This document shows, piece by piece, positions 12,901-24,900 of a stretch of 64,000 nt of DNA. The notes under the pieces were generated by a model. It was not told where the DNA came from and made no database searches. It saw only the letters and a program-made list of their open reading frames with translations. Origin of the DNA: Cheilinus undulatus. Its lineage: Eukaryota > Chordata > Actinopteri > Labriformes > Labridae. The stretch spans positions 34,327,657 to 34,391,656 of the forward strand of contig NC_054875.1 of the NCBI RefSeq assembly GCF_018320785.1, given 5' to 3'. A program made the translations under genes and the position numbers. How positions within the stretch are numbered: position 1 is the stretch's first letter; each line of letters opens with the position of its first letter.

Positions 12901-15900
12901 CATCAGGCGCCATCAGGCGACACGAGTGTTGCTTGGCATCCAAGGTCAAGCTCAATGGCATCATGTTTGTCTGGGCCTTTTCACCCCTGGTGATAGGCCC
13001 AGAGACCATTGGCTGTTTTTGGGCCCTTGGGACATCCACAGCATGAGCAGGGGCTTGTGGCAACACTACAACCTGCCCAAACAGTACCCCAGGCTACTGG
13101 TTCTCAATTGGTGGGTCGTGAAGCCATTTTAAGTGGGTCGTCTATGTGTGCCTGGAAAAATATTAGGCAAAAAAGTCTTTGATGTATTTTATTTTGAAGG
13201 ACATGTCTCAGTCCCTTTGTTTCTTTAAATCTTTTGTTCCATCTCTAATCCAAACTGCACCATTTTTCATTTTAAATATTTAGTTATGATTGCAAAATGT
13301 AAGAACTTTGGGTCGTGTTTGCTGTTGAGGAGATGGTGGTGGGTTGCCCTAGGTTGTGCCTACTTGCCACATCCACCCCTTACCCCGCTCTAAAGGTGTG
13401 GAGGTGTCTTATGCCCCAGGGACTATGCAAAAACATGCAGAGCACCACATGGGTTGTTAATTGAGATTGTATGTCTTTGTTTATATTGAGAAATGACAAT
13501 AAAAGTAATAATAATTTAAGAAAAGAGTCTGACTGCACTCTATGTTGCTATTTTTTTTTTTCCTGTGTCAGGGTCTTCCTGGTACTCTTCATGACCTCAG
13601 TGGTGACCTTCTGGTGAGTTTCATGCACCTGTCAGAGCAACATTAAAATGAAGCTGCTTCCTCTTTAAAAAGTGGTCGTAAAGTAGAGTTCTCAGTGTTT
13701 GGTGTTTGTTCTTTGCAGTGTCCTGCAATCTGCCCCCCTGGTCCCCCAGGTCCTCCTGGAATGCCGGGATTCAAGGTAAACAAAGATGTTTAGGCTTTAT
13801 ATGCTGCTTGATATGGCAATTTGAACACATACAACTCATCGTAGTAACTTTGCTTGTGTAGGGTCACACTGGTCATAAAGGAGACAAGGGAGAGGTTGGA
13901 AAAGATGGAGAGAAGGTATGGTTATTTTATGTCCTTTTCAGTTGTGAAATTTTCCTTTTAATGAACTTTCATGTGCAATAAGTTATTGTAGTTTAAGCAG
14001 GTACAGTCTGCCTATGTGTGGGATTCCTCATTGTCCTGTTGTGTTTCTAGGGTGATGCTGGTCCACCTGGCCCTCCAGGTATTCCTGGGACTGTGGGTCT
14101 GCAAGTGAGTTTTCCTCTGCATTTTCACTTTTAACCCACACAGAATTTTCGAAGAGTTGTTGATCATTCTGAACGTTTTTCTATGTTATAATGAGACTTG
14201 ACGAGGCTCTAATGTCGTGTTACAGGGCCCACGCGGTCTCAGAGGCTTACAAGGCCCAATGGGAGCCGTAGGAGACAGAGTAAGCATCATAAAGAACAAA
14301 CTTTATTCTTCAGCTTTTTCTCATTCAACAGCATTTCTTTGCTCACAGTTAGTTTGTTTTGTCTCTAGGGTCTTCCTGGTTTCAGAGGTAAACCTGGCAT
14401 CGCTGGCATCATCGGAAAGACAGTGAGTCTCTCTTTGTTTGTATCACTTGAAATCATAAAACCAGTGTTTTGTTGCATTTCACTGCCAGAATAAACGGCT
14501 GGTCCCATCAATGAATAGCTGTGTGTGTTTTATCTGATGTCTCCAGGGTGACGCTGGAGAAAAGGGACCACAAGGATTCAAAGGACCCAAAGGAGAAATA
14601 GTGAGTGAAAAACTTTGATTTGTGACTTAGAGCTTTTTAAGCACATATAAGGTGTATAAATATCACCCTAATGTGTTTTAAAACAGGGTAAAATCGGTCC
14701 TAAAGGAGGTCCCGGGGGAGCAGGACCCAAAGGAGAGCCTGTAAGTAAAAATGTGAAAAACGATCTGCGTTTAACACATCACATATTACAACCTCAAGGA
14801 TCACATCTGATGTTTTCTCCAGGGTATTCCTGGCAGAGACGGCAAAGATGGAACACCAGGATTAGACGGTGAGAAGGTAAGCTGCACCTTTTCTTTCTGC
14901 ACGCTCTGGGCTAAGATGGCTTGCTTGTCTGCTGCCTGAGTAAAACTGGTGTCACAACCTTGTCTGTGCCTACAGGGTGATGCTGGGCGCCATGGAGTAG
15001 TGGGAGAGAAAGGACCAAATGGCCTTCCTGTAAGTATTTTACAAAGGCTCTGATGTTCTCTGTCTGAATCATTCTAAATGAATAATTCAAACCTTGATTC
15101 ATTTTTATAGTTGGCAGTTTTATTGCTAGATTCACCCTCAGCATTGTTCTGATTAATAAGTGGCGTTTTAAACATCTGGGTAAAGAATACTGTTGAAATT
15201 TTCCACATTAAAAGTCCTAAACTTGCTCTGATCATACTGGATATGTAGTTTCAACTTAAAGCTCCTGTGAGGAGTTTTCTAGTGAGTTTTAAAACCGACT
15301 GAAATCGACACTGATGTCTTTATTTTTGAGCTACAAAGCTAAAAAGAGCATCATTGATGAGACAGATTGACACAATATTGTTATTTTTAATGCCTCAAAC
15401 TGCTGTTGTACAGGGCAGGTGTCAGATAAAGTGATTAACTGCAGTTTCTTAAAGCAATTTTCATGGCAAAAGTTTTAGTGAGTGATGTTTCAGACTTTAA
15501 AATCAATCACACTGCCCAAAAAACCCAAATCTGTGCAAGTGTATTTATCAAATGTCAAGCCCAAAATATCTTATTATGCCTGACAAGTCCAGATAAAAAT
15601 CTTATGTCAAGGCAGAAATTGCCAATAAAAAAAACACCATTGCTTGTATTAAGTAAAGTATTTACTAATAAGGCTAATGCATTTAAATTGATGCATCTGC
15701 TGAAAATAAATATTGAAACTGATTTGCTCATGTAGTTTCAAGGCACTCAGTAGGCATTGGTTTATGCAGAGCATGCAGGTCATACATACAGCTGCAATCA
15801 GCTGACTGCCAGCTGATTTAATTCCTGTTTTCCAGCTCTGGCAGCCAATCCCAGATCATTCTTTCAACAAAGTGATCCATATAAATATGACTTCCTTTTG

Positions 15901-18900
15901 CTTAGCTTGGTTTTAGGGTTCTGCTCTGTAGCAATGTGCTACCTGTAAAGTCAGAGCATGCTGCTTGGCTTACTCAGGGAGCATCTTCTCTTCAGAGCCT
16001 TTAACACCAAGCAGAACTGTTTATAGTAGGGATCCACCAATTATCAACCTGGCCAGTTATTAATTCTGACATTTGGCATTAGGCCGATTATCGTATCGGC
16101 ACTTTATTATACCCATAATCGCCAGTCAAGAAGTTTTTCTACTTTGTCTCCACTGCAAGATGTGTCTTCTCCTTTGGCTTCATTTTAACTTTCTAAAGTC
16201 TCACCAAATGTCCTGCATTGGCTAGATCCCACACAAGAACCTCCCAGTGGACTCTTAAGCCTGGGTGCCATTGACACATATGGAATCACTTCCTGTTTTC
16301 CTGTTGCTACTGTGTTGCTCTGTGCCATTTCTTATGCTGATTGAGACAGGGCCAAATTTAACATTTTCCTTCAGTTTTGATTGTGCAATTTTAATTTTGC
16401 CACATTAAGTACAATTTTTATATCATAATAATGCATATCTGTTCCAAATGTCAGTTATCAGTCTCATTAATTATGAAGCCCCAAAATAACAATATCGGTC
16501 TGCCTCTACTGTATATCCATTTTGCCAAAAAATGGTTAAATCTATGACGAGAGCGATCCTGACTGAGCTTATCTCGAGGACTAACTGTGAGGGATATCTT
16601 GACTGGGAAGTGGACAGAAACCCTTGCTAGCTTAGAATTAATTTTTGAAGACAACAGTGGGTGGACAGTGGAGCCAAAAATGAAAGCCCCTCATGAGCGC
16701 TTTTAAATAAAAAACCTGCCACTCTTGTAAAATGTTAAGTTACTGACTCATGCTTTCAAAAGGCAAACTTCCTTTGAATCCAAATTAAGCAAAAGGACAG
16801 TGTGAAGGAAAAAAGTGGACCACTTCCTCTATTTAAAAAAAATACAATTTCGCATTCCTTTCTTGGTAAAAGTCCTTATCGCATGTGCTAACAGCTGCCC
16901 ACTTGGCAATTTATTACAATAGGTTCTGCTTTACAGGGTCACTTTAGAGAGCACAGGTATCTTATCTGACTTGCTTGGCACCAATGGCGTCAATATAAAA
17001 AGATCAAATATGACTGAATGCTTAAAAAATAAAAACTGAGACTACGTCATCCATAACTGTAAAATGAAGCCCAGTACGTCTCCTACAGGGGGCATGAAAA
17101 AGTCTCTCAGATAGGTCATTTTGATGCGTTTTCTCTTTCAGGGTCTGCAAGGAAAGGCTGGTGCAAAGGGCTCCAAAGGAGAAGTCGTGAGTAATACAGA
17201 AGAACATAATGATGCCTCCACCTTAAGTCTCTCATAAGAGGCATTGAAGATAACTTTTATCTTCTTTTATACCAGGGGGATCCTGGAAAAACTGGGGAGA
17301 CGGGACCTTCTGGAGAGCCAGGTATTCCTGTATGTATCTGATAGGCTCTTTAAAGGGGGGGGTTACGGGGTCACAGCCTCTCTGACAACCTCGCATAGAA
17401 GTTTAAACACTCTAGCGCCTTAACTCTAAACTTTCCTGACTTGACCACACCATATGTGATCTACTCTTTCAGGGTGACATTGGTATCCCAGGAGAGAGGG
17501 GGATAGCAGGACCCCGAGGAGTGGCTGTGAGTTCATGCTTTTAACAAATACTATGTATACATGAATCTTTTGTCAAATATTTGCACTGCTTGTATAGAAA
17601 GAAAGACTCAAAAGCATCTATTACTGAACATTTAAGATGTGACATGTTGGACTTTTTACTAAATTCATTCAATTTAAACTCAAATCTGACACCTTAAAGT
17701 ATATATTTAATGACTAGTGTGGATATTTGAATGCACAGTGAGGCTGAAAACAAATTGAATACTTGTAAAGCACTGATACCAAAAGCCATAATGCATAGCA
17801 GCATCCAGGATTAATTTACTCATGCTGGAATAAATAAATAAGAGCAGAAAAACAAACTGCTCCTTGAAGTTAATGATATTTTCTGCAGAACTACAAAGAC
17901 TATTCTTGCAGATACGGTAGTGGCTTGTTAGGGTGGAGTTGGCCAGTAATGAAAGACCACTGATAAGAGCAGGTATTCATAAACAGAAGAGCCTTTGTTT
18001 TTTACATGAGACCCTGTGGCGAGGAGAAAACATATCAGCCAGTACAGGAATTAATGTACCTCTCTCGCACACTGCACTGCATAATAAATCATACCTCGTG
18101 CAACCTTATTACCAGTTGTTTTTTAGTTCCTCTATGAGACTTTAACAAGAAAAACAACCTTTTTTCAAGAGTAAACATAGTTTGTTTTCATTGAATGCTC
18201 TTCTGTGTAAGATCACCTGTCTGTCTGTGTCTAACAGGGGGGAATTGGACCAGCAGGAAACCCCGGGCCTCAGGGAGTCAAAGGCTTCCAGGTCAGATTT
18301 ATGACATCAATGATAATAGCCATCTCATTATTTTTATTACCACACTCACACACTACATCAATATTCACTGCAGGGGGTTAAAGGAGCCTTGGGCGATCCA
18401 GGTCTTCCAGGTCCAACAGGAATCCGTGGAGACTTTGGTGAAAGGGTGAGTCTGACGTGTGTGATAATATTAAACATATCCCAGAGATACATGATGTCAT
18501 ACTGGGCTGCTGTTATGAAAATAGGCTCAGCTGATTGTGATCAGCTAATCTACTTGTTTTCTTGTATGCTATCTCAGGCTATAAATCATCAGCAAAAACT
18601 AATCCCTTGGTAGAAGCCTGTTTTGGCTCAAATCAACATGTTTAGCTCACTTTTTTAATAAATAAAGAGACAATAGTGAGAAAACATTTGTGTGTAAAAT
18701 CTCATTGTGATTATAAAAAGCCTAACTGCTGCAGGAAGTTCCATGTTTCTACATCAGTCTCTGCCTTCTACATTACCAGCTTTGTGGTTCTCAAAAGGTG
18801 TGGCGAGGTATGCTGAGGAAAGTTTTGGTGTGCCTTGGGATTTTGTACGACTGACATCATTACTGCAACTATACATAACTAAAGTTTCTGTAACATGTTT

Positions 18901-21900
18901 TAAAGAGGCCATTTAGATGTATTGTGCCTTGAGATTCTGGCTTGATCTTAGGTGTGCCCTTGGCAGAAAGGTTGAAATTAGGGCTGCAGTGATTGATTCT
19001 TTTTGTAGTCGAGTACTCTAATCAGAAATATTGCATTTTTTTAATCAGTCACATTTTTTCAAGAGAAGTAGTACTAGACAAAAAAGAAAAGAAGATTGGT
19101 CCCTTAAATGAACTACTTCTACATTAAAAATTGGTATTTACAGGTTGCCTAAAGAAAATATATTTTACAAAGTGCAATGAAGTTCTGATGACAATTTATA
19201 TTTCTTAAAGTTACAAGGAAAGGAAGTTAAATAATTAAATTAGATTATGCCATATTTGGGGTTTTAGGGATCCTCTCCCAGGAAATGTTTGGTGCTAACA
19301 CTTTATTTCTTTCATTGTAGTTTATATTTGTTTTCCAATTTGCCATTAAAGTAAAGGGACATATAATCATATTAACATCCTCTACTTTATGCATGAATGT
19401 AATATTTCACATTCTAGCAAGAATGAAGTTCCATCATTCACACAGCGGTCTGATGATGTCTGAAGCTGAACCTTTAGATTACAGGAATATGGTCAATTTT
19501 TTAAAGGGTGTCCACTTTTAATTTTTGCACATTTTTGGTTGTGAGTTCATCCACCATAAAAATATGACCTTTAAGACCATCCACTGACATGGAGGACATA
19601 TTTTTAGGGATAACGCTGATTCTATGACCTGTTGAATCCTGACTGTATGATGATGAACTTTAACCTATTTAGTCTCTCAGTCACTGTCTGTGCCAGTAAG
19701 GTTTCTTTTTAATTGGTGTCAATTCATTATCAATATAGGTCTTATCAAATCATTTGGGATGCTAAAACATTTTGAAAAATTTTAATTTAATGTATAACGT
19801 GTGCACGCAGAAGAGAGAGAGGTGCAGGCATAGTGCCATATCTGCCTCGAAGCCACAGCCAGTGGATGTGTAAAAACGCAGGACACATGCCTGTCAACAT
19901 CAATGCATCAACTTCTCTTCCCTCGTGACTTTCATGCCTCACATCATGCATGTTACATTATAGTAACAGCGAAAACAAGTGCATTGTGCCAAACAAATAG
20001 CCATCCATGCAAAACACAGCACACCATGCAACACACAGCACGATGTCCAAGCTTACAGCATGGGTGTATATGGATACATGACTGATTTAAGCGAAGCCTC
20101 GAGGCCGATTATTTGCCTCGAGAAACTTTTTTTAATCCAATCACTTGGATAATTCAAGGAATCCTTTGCAGCCCTAGTTGTAATCCAGCAAATCGCTGGC
20201 ATCAGGCCAAAGCCTTGTATCTCCATTTTTTTTTTTTCCAATTTTTCCTCATAAATCAATGCTATTGGATAGCCTTTACTCCTGTCAGCGGGTTTTAGCC
20301 AATTTCTAAGCAATAAAAAGTGTCAAAAAGATGCTGACTATGACCACGCAGTGTGAAATTAATTGAAGAATACGGTGTTTTTTTCATCCCTCGGTGGTGA
20401 TTTTGGAGCTATGAGGTTTTGGACACTTGTCACAATATGTTTCACAATAGGGAATCCATGATAGTATTTTATCTGGATTTTTTTTTTAAATATTTTCTAA
20501 ATTTGGTGATGACATGATATTGACGTCACTGTACTAATAAAATGTACTCCTTTTTTAAAATTTATTTATTTATTTATTTTTACAATTTTCTGACAATTTA
20601 AATACAAAAAATCCCCCCTTTACTGATTTAATATGAAAATATATGCAATAATTTTTCATTTTGAGGTTGTATAGTTAAAAATAAATCACTGCTTTTCTTT
20701 ATATGAAAGTGACACCAGTTTTATCTCAAAAAGGATTTTTTTTATATTTTTACATTTTTATTGTCAATTGAAAAGGAATGTGGCCTCTCCTTGTTTTAAA
20801 AGGGGGCACTCCAATGCATATTTTTGTCAGATTGTTTTTCACATTTTTGATTATTTTAATTTCATTTACCTTATTTTATTTCATTTTTGTTATTTTCTTA
20901 CAAGTAAAATACAAATAAATCCTCCCTGTACTCATTTTTATATGAAAACATAAGCAATGCTATTAATTATAAGGATGTGTAGTTACTAATAAATAAGCCT
21001 GAGGATAAAAAGGATACAACAGAGTATTGTTATATTTGCTTGCGGATATTGTAGCATTTTTACGTCCGCCTTGTATTGATTTTTTCATATTAATTGCTAA
21101 TCTGAACTGAAGTCTATGATAATGGAAAAATTAATTCTGTAGCTTTTTCTGTCCACTTGATGAATCTGTGGTGCCCTTTATTCACTGAGGTTGGCAGAGG
21201 TGACAGTCACAGTGCAGGAGGAAGTTAACACAACAAACATGAAAGCAACAGAGAAGGATATTAAGAATGCAAGCAGGGCACAAACGAGATAGACGTGACA
21301 CATGGGGTCTGCAAGGAGCGCTACATCAAAATAACATACTGTGGAAATATGACAAACATGCAGGCAAGGCTAATGCTAAAACAGCTAAATAGTTGAAAGA
21401 AAGGTATAAATGGATAGCAATATTTTGCAATATATGGTATTGCAGTACTGGCAATAATGTTTAAAATTGTATCGTAGGGCCACTAGTGATTCCTACCCTT
21501 ACTGATAAAACACTGCATATTTTTCTTTATAAAAAAGTGACACTGGTATTATCTCAAAAAGGGCATTTTTGGGTTTTGAGCATTTCTATTATCAATAAAA
21601 AAGGAATGTGACCTCTTCTTGTTTTAAAAGGGAGTACTGCAATCTATATTTTTGTCAGATTGATTTCAATTTTCACATTTTTAATGATTATTTTTTATCA
21701 GGAAGATCAAAGATCCAGATTTATCATATGAAAAAGTTTTTAAAAATTAACTATAAACATCTGGGAAAGAGAATGTCACACTTACTCATCACGTTTTTTA
21801 TTTTTTAGTAGTCCAGTATAAACGTCAGTCTATCAAAACATAGTCAGAGCAAGTCTGGTCTCCTCCTGAAGAAATGTACCAGACCTATTTTGACCAAAGT

Positions 21901-24900
21901 CCCCTGAATTCCTTTGTCTGCTTTCTTTACTCCCATAAGTAATATTTTCCTCAGATATTTGTCAGCTGTAGACTGAATATACTATATTTTCACAAATATT
22001 TTAACATCATGACTCTGAAAAAATATTCCTTTAAATCTTTAATGTTGTTTATATTACTGCAAAGTATGAATGCGTTTAGGTCAAACATAAGTTAGAAACT
22101 ACAGATTTTTGACCTAAAATGGATATGCACTTGTCACAAAATGTTAACACATCATTTTTAAAAACCCATTAAACAGGGGAATATATAAACTGACTGTTTC
22201 AATTGCCATACTGTTTGTAAAATACACCAAATATAAGTTAATGCCTCTGAATTATTTTTAAAAACTTAACGCTGTCTTGGACTTACTTGAATGTATTTCC
22301 CTGCACACAAGCTCAGACTCTGCAGAGACACTTAAGTATCCTGCCAGCTTAATGTGAGGTGACTGTATCTCAGGTTGTCCCAGCTCATCTTAGAGGTAAA
22401 ACCTTCAAGTGAAAGCAGGAGAGGTCTCAAACACAAACAGGCCTCCTGTTCAGAATCTGAGCACTGATGAGAACAAAGCCGCTCTGTATGCCGCTCCATG
22501 TTCCCCTCAACCAGCCCACCTCACTTCCCTTCATCCTCCCCCAGTCCGTCTACCACAGACGGCCCTCAACTAAATGTATCTACATGGCTCCCATTTATTC
22601 TCTCTCTCTTTTTTCAACATTTAGGGTCCAGTTGGAGCTTCTGGAGCTAAAGGAGACATGGTAAATATTTCTTTTGAAATGTACATATGGCATAAAATAA
22701 GAGCTCTTCTTCTTTTTCTAGAAAATGTCAGATTAAACTAAACATATTAAGAGGAACAGACTTAAGCTTACTGGGGCTGGTAGATAACTGTAAAACTACA
22801 GTTAATACAAAAAGGCTTTTATTGACTTTTGTCTATGAAAAGACCCTGCACTAATTTGGGGCAGGCGTCAATATGAAACAGGCCTGTAGCTCTTTTTTAC
22901 ACAAAGATTGTGCAAAGTGAAAAAGAAAAAGCCAGAAACACCATACAACAGAAATAATATTTAGCCATTAGAAATTTAGATATTGATTTTGAAATTTAAG
23001 AGCAAATCACTTGTTTGATCGTGTTTTTCGACAGCCGGTCTATGCCACAGGAATAGATCTGTCTAAACATGAGGAACCCCTGGGCTAGTAAAAGAAACTA
23101 GGCCTTAAATTCCGAGGCCCTTTTATATAAAGTTTTATGGTAAAGTAAAGAATTATCAAACAGATGTTTTGTTGTTTCTCTAGGGTGTAGCAGGAAGTGA
23201 TGGTTTACCAGGAGAGAACGGAGAACCTGTAAGTATTCCCTTAATTTACTCACTACCATACCAATAATAAATAACGTGGATTTAAATGACCCTAGAGACT
23301 TGTTGCTTTTTTTGTCGTTTCTTTAAAATCACTAATTCAGAACTGTGTGACAGCCAACTAAATCAAGAGGAGAATACACTCCACAGTTAAAGCCTAGCAT
23401 TGGTGGCCTGCTAGCTTTGCATAGATTTGAAGTGTGTTTGTTTGTTTACAATGAGCATCATAGTCTCAACTTTTTTTTTTTTTTTTTTACATTTTAGAGC
23501 ACAAAGTATAAAAATTGCTCATTTAGCTGAGCTTTTGACAGTTGCTTAGTTAAGTTGTACATTATAAAAATTAGAAAAATACAAAAAAATTAAAGTGAAA
23601 CATTGTGAAGAAGAGGTTAAAAGCCTGTAAAGTTTATAAAGTTGTTTTCTCTCTGATAAGAATTGATCAAGCAACAGTGTAGCTTAAATGAAAAAACAAT
23701 AGCATAGCCAAAATCAATTAGATCCAACAAGTGCCACAGGTTTCTGTTACATTAGTGACCTAATATATGCAAGGCAGGTCTTGGTTTATATTTACATATT
23801 CACTAAACAACAAGGTGTTTAATCCACAAAAAAAACAAGGGTACAGCTTAATACAAACCTCAGGTAGATCATGTGCGTAAGAAATAAGAGAGGAGCATGG
23901 ATGGAACCCTGAGTAACCCCATACTGTAGCTTGGCTCTATGAAGTTCAGCGTTAGTTCATGCAGGACACAAAAGTCATTTGACCAGCTGATGATACAAAT
24001 TATCATCCCTCAGCTCTCACAGCCAATCAAAGCTCTTTCTCTCAACACAGGGGTCCCTTTAAGTATGATGTCCTTATCCCTAATCTCCGCTTCATTAATG
24101 CCGATGAACCACGCTGCTGTTGCTGTTGGTGGCAAAGCTTAACCTCCTCCACCCAAGCCTCCTCTTTTATAGCATAAAGCTTGTTGCACCCTTAGATTCA
24201 GATTTGTGCCACTATAGATATAAGAAAACAAAGCAAACAGAAATAGGGCTGTAGTTAGTGAACCTGCAAGGATTACCTGATTTGAACAGTCCTGTGAATT
24301 CAGCTACTAGTTCCCTCTGTGCATCACCTGTTCTGAGGGCTGGAGATAAAGCTTGGATGAGGGGTTCAACAATAGAGGAAGCAACCTTCTTAACAAAGTA
24401 TTTCAGACGTATACTGTCCAAAAGGTGTTTTTTTTCTTTTTTAAACTATCAGATAATTGAGATAGAACAGATATAGAGGCATTCTTCTCACTCAGTAATT
24501 CATTAATGTGGTTTCATGGTTTGTATTTTATAACAGGATTGTTCAAACTTTTTTTGTAAAATTGGTGTTATCTTATAAAGAATAATAATAAATCATTCAG
24601 TGACAATATTTTTGATAGTAGATCTTTGTGGATTTGAAGTGATCAAGGACTTTTATGACATGTATTTTGTGTTATTTAGAACAAGTGGAAAGCGTTAGTC
24701 AAATCTGGATGTAATTATATTCAAAGATGTGAAATGGATTAATTTAGCATCCTGCTTATTGGGCCCCTCCTCACATGAAAACTCCCTGAGGTCATAAATA
24801 AGTCTTCATTTAGTGTCTCCTAGTCATATAATACATTTTTTTTTAACAAATTAATGTGAGTTATTAATAAAATGTGTATAGTGTAGCAACCTGTTGACTG

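Larger units (their letters stand above)
18446..22624 (+). other. col9a3: col9a3 intron 24 (4.2 kb)
   Basis: Contains a hAT element (18979-20176), dispersed-repeat copy 2 (20249-20440), a TTTA microsatellite (about 20558-20581) and a direct duplication (20696-20850 and 21522-21690). The remaining sequence is AT-rich and featureless. The last 250 bp before exon 25 are pyrimidine-rich, as expected near an acceptor. Confidence 0.7.

Noticed and set aside
12869-13132. Overlapping frames in a GC-rich patch of intron 9, possible retro-pseudogene
   Set aside because: No similarity to a known protein and frames exist on both strands; adjacent to a hAT-like element, so likely repeat-derived.
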